From Ectopseudomonas chengduensis (GTDB lineage: Bacteria; Pseudomonadota; Gammaproteobacteria; Pseudomonadales; Pseudomonadaceae): a stretch of 64,000 nucleotides of DNA. This document shows positions 17,369-26,013 of this stretch, one piece after another. The translations under genes were made by a program, and so were the position numbers. The DNA is taken from contig NZ_JACFYZ010000004.1 of assembly GCF_015712065.1 (NCBI RefSeq), positions 248,001 through 312,000 on the forward strand, written 5' to 3'. The notes under the pieces are model-generated. The model saw nothing but the letters and a program-made list of their open reading frames with translations, did not search any database and was not told where the DNA came from. Each line of letters opens with the position of its first letter. The stretch's first letter is position 1.

Positions 17369-19414
17369 ATGCAACAGCTTCCCAGCCATCGGCACTCGCC
17401 CTGGCATGCCGGTGAAAAGCAACTGCAGGAAAAGGTCGGCGTCGGCGAACGCATGGAAGTGCTCGGACAGAAGGTGATCCGCGACTACATGCCGGATCAG
17501 CATCGCGAGTTCTACCAGCAACTGCCGTTCATGATCGCCGCTGCCGTGGATACTGCAGGCCAGCCCTGGGCCACCTTGATCGAAGGCAAAGAAGGCTTCG
17601 TCACCTCGCCCGATCCACGTCACCTGTCGTTCGACCTCGCCGCCATGGCGCTCGACCCGCTCGACCCGGCCACTCCCGGTCTGGACAGCGGCGAGGCCAT
17701 CGGCCTGCTTGGCATCGAGCTGCATTCGCGGCGGCGCAATCGCATCAACGGGCATATTCATCAGGCGTCGGCACAGCGTCTGGATATCACCGTGGAGCAT
17801 TCCTTCGGCAACTGCCCGCAGTACATCCAGCTGCGCCATTACCGCCGCGTACCCGAGCGGGGCGTCGAACGCCTGGAGGCGACCGAACTGAATGCGCGCA
17901 CTGCCGAGATGATCCGTAGCGCCGACACTTTCTTCGTTGCCAGTTACGTCGAGCATGACGATGGCCGCCGTTCGGTGGATGTCTCGCACCGTGGTGGGCG
18001 CGCCGGCTTCGTGCGGGTAGAGGGCAATCGCCTGACCATCCCCGACTACGCCGGCAACCTGTTCTTCAACACCTTGGGCAACCTCAGCGTCAATCCGCGC
18101 GCGGGCCTGCTGTTCGTCGACTTCACCACGGGCGACGTGCTGCAACTGGGCGGACGCGCCGAAATACTCCTCGACAGTCCGCTGATAAACGTCTTCGAGG
18201 GGGCCGAACGGCTGTGGACACTCGACGTCGAGCAGGTGGTGCTGCGCCCGGCCGCGACTTCATTGCGCTGGGCCTTCGAGGAGTATGCGCCGACCAGCCT
18301 GATGACCGGCACCTGGGCAGAAACCGATGCGCGCCTGCGCGAACGTGAGCAGCGCAACCAGTGGCAGCGCTGGCGTGTGCTCAGCCTGCAGCAGGAGAGC
18401 AGCGATATTCGCTCGTTCGTGCTCGCGCCGGAGCAGGGCGCTGCGCCGCTTTTTGCGGCTGGGCAACACCTGCCGATTCGCATCACCACCGCCACGGGCG
18501 ACACCCTGCTGCGCACCTACAGCCTGTCCAGCGCGCCGTCGGACGGCCAACTGCGTATCAGCGTCAAGGCGCAGGGCCTGGTCTCGCGGCACCTGCACGA
18601 ACAGGTTCAGATCGGCGATGTGCTGGAGGTGCGTCCTCCACTGGGCAGCTTCACCCTGAACAGTGACACCAACCGGCCGCTGGTGCTGATCGGTGCCGGT
18701 GTCGGTATCACGCCGTTGCTGTCGATGCTGCGCGAGCAGGTGGCGCTGGGGCAGGGCAAACGCATCCATTTCTTCCAGGGTGCACGGAGGCTCGCTGACC
18801 TGCCGTTCCAGGCCGAGTTGCATGAGCTGGTGCAGCGCGCGGGTGGTTTGCTAAAGATTCACCGTGCCCTCAGCGCGCCCGAGACGGACGCCGTGCTGGG
18901 GCGCGACTACGAGCAACATGGGCGCATCGGGCTGGCGCAGATCAAGGCGGCGTTGTCGTTCGACGACTACGACTTCTATCTGTGCGGCCCGGCCGCCTTC
19001 ACCCAGGCGATCTACGACGGCCTGCGCGATCTGAACGTCGCCGACGCGCGTATCCACGCCGAGGCGTTCGGCCCCTCGACACTGAAGCGTCGCACGGACG
19101 GTCAGACCGACGCCTTCGTGCAGCCGCCAGCGGCAACCGAACCGGTACCGGTGTACTTCACCACTTCAGCCAAGGAAGCACGCTGGCTGCCGGAGGGTGG
19201 CAGCCTGCTGGAGCTGGCAGAAAGTCGTGGCCTGACGCCAGAGTTCAGCTGCCGTGGCGGTTCCTGCGGCACCTGCAAGACGCGCCTGGTCAGCGGCCAG
19301 GTGCATTACCCGAACCCGCCAGCCGAGCTGCCGGAAGGCGATAGTGTGCTGATCTGCTGCGCGGTGCCGGCACAGGGTGAGGATGGCGTGCAGCCCCTGG
19401 TGCTTGATCTGTAA
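17369..19414 (+). CDS. PNPOx-FNR-ferredoxin fusion oxidoreductase
   Basis: A 681-residue three-part flavoprotein. Residues 1 to about 320 resemble the pyridoxamine-phosphate oxidase-like split-barrel FMN domain (FMIAAAVDTAGQPWATLIEG and later NLFFNTLGNLSVNPRAGLLF). From about 340 follows a ferredoxin-reductase module with FAD motif RTYSLSSAP at 382-390 and NAD(P) motif GAGVGITPL at 442-450. The last 90 residues are a plant-type [2Fe-2S] ferredoxin with Cys628, Cys633, Cys636 (CRGGSCGTC) and Cys663/664. Electrons should pass NAD(P)H to FAD to the iron-sulphur centre, and perhaps to FMN. The ATG at 17369 has GGAGGG upstream. Substrate and physiological role are not evident; the GST neighbour hints at detoxification. 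Confidence 0.88.
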   Translation: MQQLPSHRHSPWHAGEKQLQEKVGVGERMEVLGQKVIRDYMPDQHREFYQQLPFMIAAAVDTAGQPWATLIEGKEGFVTSPDPRHLSFDLAAMALDPLDPATPGLDSGEAIGLLGIELHSRRRNRINGHIHQASAQRLDITVEHSFGNCPQYIQLRHYRRVPERGVERLEATELNARTAEMIRSADTFFVASYVEHDDGRRSVDVSHRGGRAGFVRVEGNRLTIPDYAGNLFFNTLGNLSVNPRAGLLFVDFTTGDVLQLGGRAEILLDSPLINVFEGAERLWTLDVEQVVLRPAATSLRWAFEEYAPTSLMTGTWAETDARLREREQRNQWQRWRVLSLQQESSDIRSFVLAPEQGAAPLFAAGQHLPIRITTATGDTLLRTYSLSSAPSDGQLRISVKAQGLVSRHLHEQVQIGDVLEVRPPLGSFTLNSDTNRPLVLIGAGVGITPLLSMLREQVALGQGKRIHFFQGARRLADLPFQAELHELVQRAGGLLKIHRALSAPETDAVLGRDYEQHGRIGLAQIKAALSFDDYDFYLCGPAAFTQAIYDGLRDLNVADARIHAEAFGPSTLKRRTDGQTDAFVQPPAATEPVPVYFTTSAKEARWLPEGGSLLELAESRGLTPEFSCRGGSCGTCKTRLVSGQVHYPNPPAELPEGDSVLICCAVPAQGEDGVQPLVLDL

Positions 19415-19427
19415 GAGGGCCGAACTG

Positions 19428-19715
19428 ATGAGCATTCGATCTGAACGTCGTTACGTCTGGGCTGATGTTGAAGCAGGCGATGCGCATAGCTCGCCTGGGA
19501 GTTACGAGCACGGCGAAATGGAGGTCGGCTATCTGGCATCGCAGTTGTTACTGCCGCGCGAGTTGCCGGGGTACGCACCTGAACGCTCGAGGTTCTGGCA
19601 GCAGGTGGTGCGGCGCTTACGTTATTGGCCTTTGAGAGCTTGGTGGGGCTTGCGGGTTGCTGACGGGGCAGCTTCGGTGGCTCGGCTGAGGGCGCAGGGC
19701 CGAGCGCTTGCTTGA
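19428..19715 (+). CDS. Hypothetical protein
   Basis: A 95-residue protein with no motif that I recognise. It begins MSIRSERRYVWADVEAG and has a basic C-terminal half (RFWQQVVRRLRYWPLRAWWGLRVADG) that could form an amphipathic, membrane-associating helix. It starts 13 bases after the fusion oxidoreductase stop, with AGAGGG as a possible ribosome site, so it is probably the last gene of that unit. A perfect palindrome follows directly after its stop. Confidence 0.6.
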   Translation: MSIRSERRYVWADVEAGDAHSSPGSYEHGEMEVGYLASQLLLPRELPGYAPERSRFWQQVVRRLRYWPLRAWWGLRVADGAASVARLRAQGRALA

Positions 19716-19716
19716 A

Positions 19717-19748
19717 GCTGTTGCCGTTTCGATCGAAACGGCAACAGC
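19717..19748. terminator. Perfect 32-bp palindrome between convergent genes
   Basis: GCTGTTGCCGTTTCGA is followed immediately by its exact complement, giving a loopless 32-base palindrome. It starts one base after the stop at 19715 and ends 6 bases before the stop of the small convergent gene at 19755. A bidirectional terminator is the simplest reading. The T-rich parts lie in the stem, not after it. Confidence 0.6.
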
Positions 19749-19754
19749 CTCTGC

Positions 19755-19928
19755 TTATCCTTGCGATTGTGCGTCTTCCAGTGCTTTGCGGTAGGCATCG
19801 GCTTCGTCCTGGGATGGGAAGATACCGACCAGCTCTCCATTCTGAATCACATCCCAGACCACCATCCCCATGGCACGGGCTTCACGGGAAAGATGTTCGC
19901 TGTCACGTTCGTGCACGATCACGTTCAT
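19755..19928 (-). CDS. Small conserved-looking protein, 57 residues
   Basis: A short reading frame with MNVIVHERDSEHLSREARAM at the start and a C-terminal DEADAYRKALEDAQSQG. It is supported by a strong GAGGAG site 7 bases before the ATG and a clean stop at the palindrome. The sequence is acidic and helical at the end, with a central stretch VVWDVIQNGELVGIFPS that looks like a beta-hairpin. Pseudomonas genomes carry many such small proteins; no function can be given. Confidence 0.65.
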   Translation of the reverse strand: MNVIVHERDSEHLSREARAMGMVVWDVIQNGELVGIFPSQDEADAYRKALEDAQSQG

Positions 19929-20147
19929 GCTTGTCTCCTCGTAATACGAATGCGGCTAAATGTCGCAGTTCGTTTATACGCCTCGTTAGCAAGCTTATTA
20001 AACCGGGGATTCGGCAAAGGACTGTTCTTTTAATGCAACGAACAATGGAATTTTAGTTTGGTCGTTTCCTGCTTGGGACGTTTTGAAGCATCTTGAAATA
20101 TTCAGTGGTGAGGATTGGCAGGAAACCCCGTTTCAAATCTCTGTGTA

Positions 20148-21104
20148 TTACTGACGCCCGTACTGCTGGCGATATTGCGCAGGGGTCAACCCAGTCAGCG
20201 CCTTGAACATACGCCGCAGGTTGGCCGGGCTGCTGAAACCCAGTTCAGTGCTCAGGGTACTTAGCGGCGACGAGGTCATGGCCAGGCGTTCGCTGAGTTG
20301 GTAGAGCTTGATGCGCCGCGCGTAGCTCGCCACTGGCTCACCGGTTTGCGCGCTTACCTTGCGCGCCAGGGTGCGTTCGGACATCGCCAGTTTGTCGGCC
20401 AGCGCCTGCACCGTCAGTTGCTCGGCAGGCGTTTGCTCGATCAGTGCATGCAGACGGCGTAATAGGCCCACGGGCTGCTGCATCAGGCTGGCGCCCTGAA
20501 ACGCACTGTGCGGGACGGCCGGACGGGGCAGCACCATCAGCTGACTGATGTCCCTGAAGGACTGTTCACTGAGGTGTCGCTCGATCACCCCCTGAGCGAT
20601 GGGCAGGTAGCCGTTCACCCCGGATGCAGTGGCTACGCCCACGGCGAACACGCAACTGCTCTCGCTCTGCCAGCGCACCCGGCCGAAGCTTTCACGCATC
20701 GTATCCGCCAGCCACCAGGTCACCGTTGCCGCCTGGCCGTTCAAACGGCCGCTGGCTGCAAGCAGGCCGACGCCGGTGCAGTAACTCCATAGCTGCACGC
20801 GTTTACCGACGGACGACAGCGCTTTTATCAGAGCGACATTGTCAGCCAGCACTGCCTCTGCCTGCTCCGCCGACTCGGCCCAGAAGCCTGGAATCAGCAG
20901 GGCATCGAGTTCGCGTGGATCGAGAGCCGCGCCTGCCTGCAGACTCATCCCATGGGCGCATGGCACGGGCCCGGCGTGCTGGGCGACATAGATAGCCTCG
21001 AACAGTTGCCGTCCACTTCGGCGATTGGCAGCGTGCAGCAGATCGCCGAAGGCGAACAGCCCGGCAGGCATGCAATCGGGATACAGCAGCAAACCAATGC
21101 GCAT
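20148..21104 (-). CDS. GlxA-type AraC-family regulator
   Basis: A 318-residue regulator with an N-terminal DJ-1/PfpI-like domain (MRIGLLLYPDCMPAGLFAFGD and LIPGFWAES) and a C-terminal AraC double HTH (LADKLAMSERTLARKVSAQ, then ELGFSSPANLRRMFKALTGLTPAQYR). The cysteine in WSYCTGVGLLAASG occupies the nucleophile-elbow position of the PfpI fold, but in this family the domain is a ligand sensor. The start at 21104 gives the canonical N-terminus. It is divergent from the metallohydrolase gene at 21204, its likely target, with 99 bases between. Confidence 0.88.
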   Translation of the reverse strand: MRIGLLLYPDCMPAGLFAFGDLLHAANRRSGRQLFEAIYVAQHAGPVPCAHGMSLQAGAALDPRELDALLIPGFWAESAEQAEAVLADNVALIKALSSVGKRVQLWSYCTGVGLLAASGRLNGQAATVTWWLADTMRESFGRVRWQSESSCVFAVGVATASGVNGYLPIAQGVIERHLSEQSFRDISQLMVLPRPAVPHSAFQGASLMQQPVGLLRRLHALIEQTPAEQLTVQALADKLAMSERTLARKVSAQTGEPVASYARRIKLYQLSERLAMTSSPLSTLSTELGFSSPANLRRMFKALTGLTPAQYRQQYGRQ

Positions 21105-21203
21105 GAGTGGGTGGCCTGAAATGAATCGAAGATGTCCAATACTGCCATTATTGCCCTGACGCCGGATAGGCAGCATGGAGCCCTCAGACCCCGAGGGCTT
21201 TTC

Positions 21204-21971
21204 ATGAAGATTCAGCAGCTGCGCAACGCCACCATCATCATCGAGTTCGGCCAGCACCGCGTTCTGGTCGATCCCATGCTGGCCCGCCAAGGCGCCTTGC
21301 CACCGCTGCGATTGTTCGGTGCCCGTCAGCGCAATCCACTGGTCGAGCTGCCAGTCAGTGCTCGCGCCGCGCTGGAATCGGTCACCCACTGCCTGATCAC
21401 TCATTGCCAGAAAGGCCATTTCGATCACCTGGATCGTGCCGGCGTGCGGTGGCTGCGCGAACACAAGATTCCGGTGATCTGTACGCCACATGATGTGGAC
21501 TACCTGGCGCAGCGCGGCCTGAACGTCCGGCCGCTATTGCCGGAACACGAATTTCCCGGCCCGTTTCTCGGTGGGCTTATCCGCACCATCCGCTGCACCC
21601 ATGGCCGGGGACTGGTGGGGCGCCTGATGGAGCACGGCGTAGGTTTTCTGATCGAAATACCAGGCGAGCCGAGCCTTTATCTGGCCGGCGATACCCTGCT
21701 CACCGACGAGGTGCGCGCCTGTGTACGCGAGCACCGTCCAGCCATCAGCGTGGTGCCGGCAGGCGGGGCGCGTTTCGACCTGGGCGGCGACATCATCATG
21801 GGCATCGACGAGGTGATCGAGTTCGCCCAGTTGAGTGGCGCGGCAGTGGTTGCCAATCACCTCGAGGCGATCAGCCACTGCCCGGTCAGCCGCTTGGCGT
21901 TGGCCGAGGCTGCTAGCCACGCGCAAGTCGAGCTACTGATTCCGCAGGATGGCGAGGTGCTGGAATTCTGA
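21204..21971 (+). CDS. MBL-fold metallohydrolase
   Basis: A 255-residue beta-lactamase-fold hydrolase of the UlaG/COG2220 type. The opening MKIQQLRNATIIIEFGQHRVLVDPML is typical of that group. The metal motif reads LITHCQKGHFDHLDRAG, so the usual HxHxDH has two extra residues between its first histidines. Later ligands are the aspartate in YLAGDTLLTDEV and a histidine in VVANHLEAISHCP. The ATG is preceded by GAGGG. It is divergent from a GlxA-like regulator, which probably controls it. The substrate is unknown. Confidence 0.83.
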   Translation: MKIQQLRNATIIIEFGQHRVLVDPMLARQGALPPLRLFGARQRNPLVELPVSARAALESVTHCLITHCQKGHFDHLDRAGVRWLREHKIPVICTPHDVDYLAQRGLNVRPLLPEHEFPGPFLGGLIRTIRCTHGRGLVGRLMEHGVGFLIEIPGEPSLYLAGDTLLTDEVRACVREHRPAISVVPAGGARFDLGGDIIMGIDEVIEFAQLSGAAVVANHLEAISHCPVSRLALAEAASHAQVELLIPQDGEVLEF

Positions 21972-21985
21972 GTGGTGGGGCGTAG

Positions 21986-23221
21986 TCACCGCGCCTGTCG
22001 CCGCGCCATCCGACGCCGATAATGGCGAGTACGGAAGAGGTCTTTCACCTGCTGCGTCACCAGCGCCCACAAGGGGGATACACCGGGCTGGGAGTCCCGG
22101 CCCTGGCTGAGTTGGTGCAACTGATACTTCACCACCGCCATGTTCGCCAGCGAGGCCAGCACCTTGTTGTTCCAGGTGATCGGTGGCAGCTGGGGAGCGC
22201 TGCCGAGGCCGAGCTGCCAGTCACGCGGCAGGTTCGGGTCGATGGCCAGGGCCGTGCCGATGCCGACCATCTCGATGCCGCTATCCAGCACTTGTTGTGC
22301 AACCGGTGCACGGCGGATGCCGCCGGTGACCATGACTGGCATGCTCGCCACCGCACGAATCTCACGGGCGAATTCAAGGAAGTAGGCTTCGCGCGCCAGG
22401 GTGCGCCCATCGCGGGCCTGGCCCTGCATGGCCGGCGCTTCGTAGCTGCCACCGGACAGTTCGACCAGATCCACGCCCAGCCCGTCGAGCAGGCGCACCA
22501 CCTGCTGCGCGTCCTCGGCGCTGAAGCCGCCGCGCTGGAAGTCTGCCGAGTTGAGCTTGACCGCCACGGCGAAGCTCGGCGACACCACGGCACGCACCGC
22601 CTTGACGATCTCCAGCAGCAGGCGCGCGCGATTTTCCAGCGAGCCGCCCCATTGGTCGTTGCGCTGGTTGGTCAGTGGCGACAGGAACTGGCTGAGCAGA
22701 TAGCCGTGCGCCGCGTGGATTTCCACGCCCGTGAAGCCGGCCTGCTCGCCCAACTGCGCGGTGCGGGTGAAGCGCTCGATCACCTCCTGAATCACCGCCG
22801 GGGTCATTTCCTGCGGCGTGGCGAAACGCTTGGACAGGTTGCCCAGCTCCAGCGCTACGGCCGAAGGCGCCCAGGTTGGCTGGCCCAGGTTGGACTGCAT
22901 CTGCCGGCCGGGATGATTAATCTGCAACCAGAACTGCGCCCCTTTGCCGCGGCCGATGCGTGCCCAGCGTTCGAATCGGGCCAGGTGCGTGTCGTCTTCC
23001 AGCACCACGCCGCCGGGGCCGGTCATGGCGCGGCTGTCGACCATCACGTTACCGGAAATGAGCAGGCCGGCGCCGCCCTCGGCCCAGGCCTGATAGAGGC
23101 GCATCAGGTGCTCGGACGGTGCATGGTCGGCATCCGCCATGTTCTCTTCCATCGCCGCCTTGGCGATGCGGTTGGGCAGAGTCGAACCATTGGGCAGGAC
23201 AAGGGGATCGAACAGGTTCAT
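21986..23221 (-). CDS. NADH:flavin oxidoreductase, Old Yellow Enzyme family
   Basis: A 411-residue FMN-dependent ene-reductase or 2,4-dienoyl-CoA-reductase-like enzyme with a TIM barrel. Visible are the opening LFDPLVLPNGSTLPNRIAKAAMEE, the FMN-binding HAAHGYLLSQFLSPLTNQR with DQWGGSLENRARLLLEIV, and GIGTALAIDPNLP for phosphate. No C-terminal iron-sulphur module is present, unlike the long dienoyl-CoA reductases. The ATG at 23221 begins the conserved N-terminus. A promoter with a dyad operator lies directly upstream at 23253-23280. The GlxA-type gene 79 bases further upstream lies in the same direction. Confidence 0.9.
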   Translation of the reverse strand: MNLFDPLVLPNGSTLPNRIAKAAMEENMADADHAPSEHLMRLYQAWAEGGAGLLISGNVMVDSRAMTGPGGVVLEDDTHLARFERWARIGRGKGAQFWLQINHPGRQMQSNLGQPTWAPSAVALELGNLSKRFATPQEMTPAVIQEVIERFTRTAQLGEQAGFTGVEIHAAHGYLLSQFLSPLTNQRNDQWGGSLENRARLLLEIVKAVRAVVSPSFAVAVKLNSADFQRGGFSAEDAQQVVRLLDGLGVDLVELSGGSYEAPAMQGQARDGRTLAREAYFLEFAREIRAVASMPVMVTGGIRRAPVAQQVLDSGIEMVGIGTALAIDPNLPRDWQLGLGSAPQLPPITWNNKVLASLANMAVVKYQLHQLSQGRDSQPGVSPLWALVTQQVKDLFRTRHYRRRMARRQAR

Positions 23222-23252
23222 GGGCGCTTTCTCGATTGGAGGTGCAGAAACC

Positions 23253-23280
23253 TTAACGTTAAAGCTCACTTTAATGTCAA
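23253..23280 (-). promoter_or_regulatory. Promoter and dyad operator of the OYE gene
   Basis: Read on the minus strand, a perfect -35 box TTGACA (23275-23280) is followed by the palindrome TTAAAG-TGAG-CTTTAA (23259-23274) filling the spacer. It overlaps TTAACGTTAA (23253-23262), where a -10 would lie. A repressor bound here would occlude RNA polymerase, so the gene is probably inducible. The regulator is not identifiable from the site alone. Confidence 0.6.
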
Positions 23281-23300
23281 TGCCTGCTCTCGTCTCTTGC

Positions 23301-24251
23301 TCAGGTTTTCATGTCGCGCACGTCACGCCGTATCGCCTGGGGCGGGATGCCGAAGCCGCGGATGAATACTTCACGCATGTGGCGGCGATCGCGGAAGCCG
23401 GTTTCCTTGGCGATCACGTCCAGCGAATGGCGGCTCTGTTCGATCATCACTCGCGCCGCCTCGAGACGTAGGCGCTCGATGGCCTTGGCCGGGGATTGTC
23501 CGGTTTCCGTGGTGAATACACGGGTGAACTGGCGCGGGCTGAGGTGCACGGCATCGGCCAGTTCCTCGACGCTGAGCGGCCTGTGCAGGTTCTGCCGGGC
23601 ATAGTTCAGCGCGTTCTGGATGCGATCGGATTTCGGCGCGAGAGTGAGCATCTCCGAGTGTTGTGACTGCCCGCCCGATCGGCGTTGGTGCATGACCAGT
23701 TTGTGCGCCACCGAGCGCGCCACGTCCGAGCCCAGATCCTTCTCCACCATGCCGAGTGCCAGATCCAGGCCGGCGGTCATGCCGGCAGACGTCCACACGC
23801 TGCCATCAATGATGAAGATGCGGTCGTCCTCGACGCTGATCTGCGGATACAGGCGTTGCAGGGCGGCACCGTAGGCCCAGTGGGTAGTTGCGCGGCGCCC
23901 ATCGAGTAGGCCTGCCTGGGCCAGCACGAAACCCCCGGTGCAGATGCCGGCGACGCGGCGCGCCTGTTGTCCGGCCTGGCGTACGAACGCCAGGGCTGCC
24001 TCGCTAGGTGGCGTTTCCAGAGGTTTGTTGACCCCGGCGATCATCCAGGTATCGGCCAGGCCGGGGTTGTTCAGGGCGCGGGTTTCGATACCCAGGCCCA
24101 GTGACGAGCGCACGATGCCGCCAGCGACGGAGAAGAACTCGATGGAGTAGAAGGGCGCCTCGGCCACGATGTTGGCGTATTCGAAGACGGTCTGGGTGGC
24201 CAGCGACAGCACCTGGAAGTCGTCGGAGAGCAGATAGCCGATTTTGTGCAT
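23301..24251 (-). CDS. GlxA-type AraC-family regulator
   Basis: A 316-residue regulator: an N-terminal DJ-1/PfpI-like domain starts MHKIGYLLSDDFQVLSLATQTVFEYAN, with RRVAGICTGGFVLAQAGLL as the nucleophile elbow. Two C-terminal HTH units follow (ELADAVHLSPRQFTRVFTTETGQ and KETGFRDRRHMREVFIRGFGIPP). Length and order match FtrA/CdhR-like regulators. It is divergent from the SDR gene at 24362. ATGAC and GTCAT half sites at 24284-24300 in the shared promoter may be its operator. Confidence 0.9.
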   Translation of the reverse strand: MHKIGYLLSDDFQVLSLATQTVFEYANIVAEAPFYSIEFFSVAGGIVRSSLGLGIETRALNNPGLADTWMIAGVNKPLETPPSEAALAFVRQAGQQARRVAGICTGGFVLAQAGLLDGRRATTHWAYGAALQRLYPQISVEDDRIFIIDGSVWTSAGMTAGLDLALGMVEKDLGSDVARSVAHKLVMHQRRSGGQSQHSEMLTLAPKSDRIQNALNYARQNLHRPLSVEELADAVHLSPRQFTRVFTTETGQSPAKAIERLRLEAARVMIEQSRHSLDVIAKETGFRDRRHMREVFIRGFGIPPQAIRRDVRDMKT

Positions 24252-24283
24252 GGTCGTTGCTCGAGTCAGTAATGTCTTAAAAC

Positions 24284-24300
24284 ATGACTTTATACGTCAT
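24284..24300. promoter_or_regulatory. Candidate operator in divergent promoter
   Basis: ATGAC and GTCAT form a short inverted repeat with a 7-base spacer in the AT-rich intergenic region shared by the GlxA-like regulator gene and the SDR gene. It is weak evidence by itself. Confidence 0.3.
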
Positions 24301-24361
24301 TTAGGTCTTTTCCAATCCTCGCCATGATGTGTCCCAAGCCCACCGCACTTGGAGACACAAC

Positions 24362-25162
24362 ATGAGCACTGCATCAAAAGGCACCGCACTGGTCACTGGC
24401 GCATCCTCGGGTATCGGCGCCCTGTACGCCGAACGCCTGGCCCAGCGCGGCTACGACCTGATTCTGGTCGCTCGCAACCGTGAACGCCTCAACGACCTTG
24501 CTCGCCGCATCACCGACGACACCCAGCGCGTGGTCGAGGTGCTGCAGGCCGACCTGGGCGACGCCGCCAGCCTGGCCACGGTCGAGGCCAAACTCAAGCA
24601 AGACGCGAGCATCACCCTGCTGGTCAACAACGCCGGTATCGGCACCTACACGCCGTTGCTCGACAGCGACGTGGGCCTGATGACGCGGATGATCGACCTC
24701 AACGTGACCGCGCTGATGCGCCTGAGCTACGCGGCCATCCCCTGCTTCGTCGAGCGTGGCAACGGCGCCATCATCAACATCTCGTCCATCGTCAGCATCG
24801 CCCCGGAAGTGCTCAACGGCGTCTACGGCGGCAGCAAGGCCTTCGTCACCGCCTTCAGCCAGTCGCTGCACCACGAATTGGCCGACAAGGGCGTGCGCAT
24901 CCAGGCCGTACTGCCGGGCGCCACCGCCACCGAGTTCTGGGACAACGGCGGCCTGCCGCTGGGATACCTCGACCCAGCCATTGTGATGCCGGCCAGTGCT
25001 CTGGTCGACGCCGCGCTGATCGACTTCGATCGCGGCGAACTGATCTCCATTCCCTCGCTGCACGACGCCAGCCAGTGGCAGGCCTTCGAGGCGGCGCGCA
25101 AAGCCATGTTCAACCAGCTTTCCAGCAACCAACCTGCGCCGCGCTACAGCGCCCAGCGTTGA
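24362..25162 (+). CDS. Short-chain dehydrogenase/reductase (classical, SDR)
   Basis: A 266-residue NAD(P)-dependent oxidoreductase with a Rossmann fold. Cofactor motif: TALVTGASSGIGALYAERLA. Further motifs are LVNNAGIG and the catalytic Ser-Tyr-Lys set in NISSIVSIAP and VYGGSKAF. The Arg in LVARNRERL just after the second strand suggests NADP preference. TTGGAGA precedes the ATG. A second SDR and an MFS pump follow on the same strand with 28- and 58-base gaps, so the three form a probable operon divergent from the GlxA-type regulator. Confidence 0.9.
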   Translation: MSTASKGTALVTGASSGIGALYAERLAQRGYDLILVARNRERLNDLARRITDDTQRVVEVLQADLGDAASLATVEAKLKQDASITLLVNNAGIGTYTPLLDSDVGLMTRMIDLNVTALMRLSYAAIPCFVERGNGAIINISSIVSIAPEVLNGVYGGSKAFVTAFSQSLHHELADKGVRIQAVLPGATATEFWDNGGLPLGYLDPAIVMPASALVDAALIDFDRGELISIPSLHDASQWQAFEAARKAMFNQLSSNQPAPRYSAQR

Positions 25163-25190
25163 TCGATCCTTACTGATCAGGAGCAGCACC

Positions 25191-25955
25191 ATGAAACTCA
25201 GCGGTAATACCATCTTCATCACCGGCGGCACCTCGGGCATCGGTCGCGGCCTGGCCGAAGCCTTCCATCAACGCGGTAACAAGGTGATCATCGCCGGCCG
25301 CCGCCAGGCGCTGCTCGACGAGATCGCCCGCGCCAACCCCGGCATCGACACCGTGGTGCTGGACATCAATGATGCGCAGCAGATCAAGGATGTGGCGCAG
25401 CAGGTGATCGCACGCCATCCGGGCCTCAACGTGGTGATCAACAACGCCGGCATCATGCCGTTCGACGATGCCGCCTCGGGCGACCTCGACGACGCGCAGG
25501 CAGTCGGCCTGGTGACCACCAACCTGCTCGGCCCGGTGCGGGTCAGCGCGGCCTTCGTCGAGCACCTCAAGCGCCAGCCGGACGCCACCATCATCAACAA
25601 CAGCTCGGTGCTGGCGTTCATCCCGATTGCTGTCACAGCGCTGTACTCGGCGACCAAGGCGGCCATCCATTCCTACAGCCTGTCGCAGCGCTTCATGCTG
25701 CGCGACACCAGCGTCAAGGTGCTGGAGATCGCGCCGCCATGGGTCGACACCGACCTGATCCACAAGAGCGGCGACCCGCGCGCCATGCCGCTGGATGCCT
25801 TCATCGCCGAGACCCTGGCCAAGCTGGAGAGAGCGACCACCGAGGTGATCGTCGATGGCATCACGGCTCTGCGCGCCAATGTCGGGCCGAACGAGCATGC
25901 GCTGGTGAACCAGTTCAACCAGTCGATCATCGACAACCCCATCCCCGTTGCCTGA
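25191..25955 (+). CDS. Short-chain dehydrogenase of the DltE-like type
   Basis: A 254-residue SDR with cofactor motif IFITGGTSGIGRGLAEAFHQR, NAGIMPF and the catalytic set NNSSVLAFIP and LYSATKAAIHSYS. The sequence resembles the DltE/YqjQ-like group often labelled as oxidoreductases of unknown substrate. The ribosome site is GGAGCAGC. It is the middle gene of the presumed SDR-SDR-MFS operon. Confidence 0.88.
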   Translation: MKLSGNTIFITGGTSGIGRGLAEAFHQRGNKVIIAGRRQALLDEIARANPGIDTVVLDINDAQQIKDVAQQVIARHPGLNVVINNAGIMPFDDAASGDLDDAQAVGLVTTNLLGPVRVSAAFVEHLKRQPDATIINNSSVLAFIPIAVTALYSATKAAIHSYSLSQRFMLRDTSVKVLEIAPPWVDTDLIHKSGDPRAMPLDAFIAETLAKLERATTEVIVDGITALRANVGPNEHALVNQFNQSIIDNPIPVA

Positions 25956-26013
25956 GCCCGGCGCCCGACCTCATCACGAGTTCGGGCGTTCTCGTGCGCC
26001 TCTGGAGAGCTTC

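Noticed and set aside
22022..23365. A 447-residue frame antisense to the OYE gene
   Set aside because: It is a shadow of the high-GC coding strand; the opposite strand carries a complete OYE signature and promoter.
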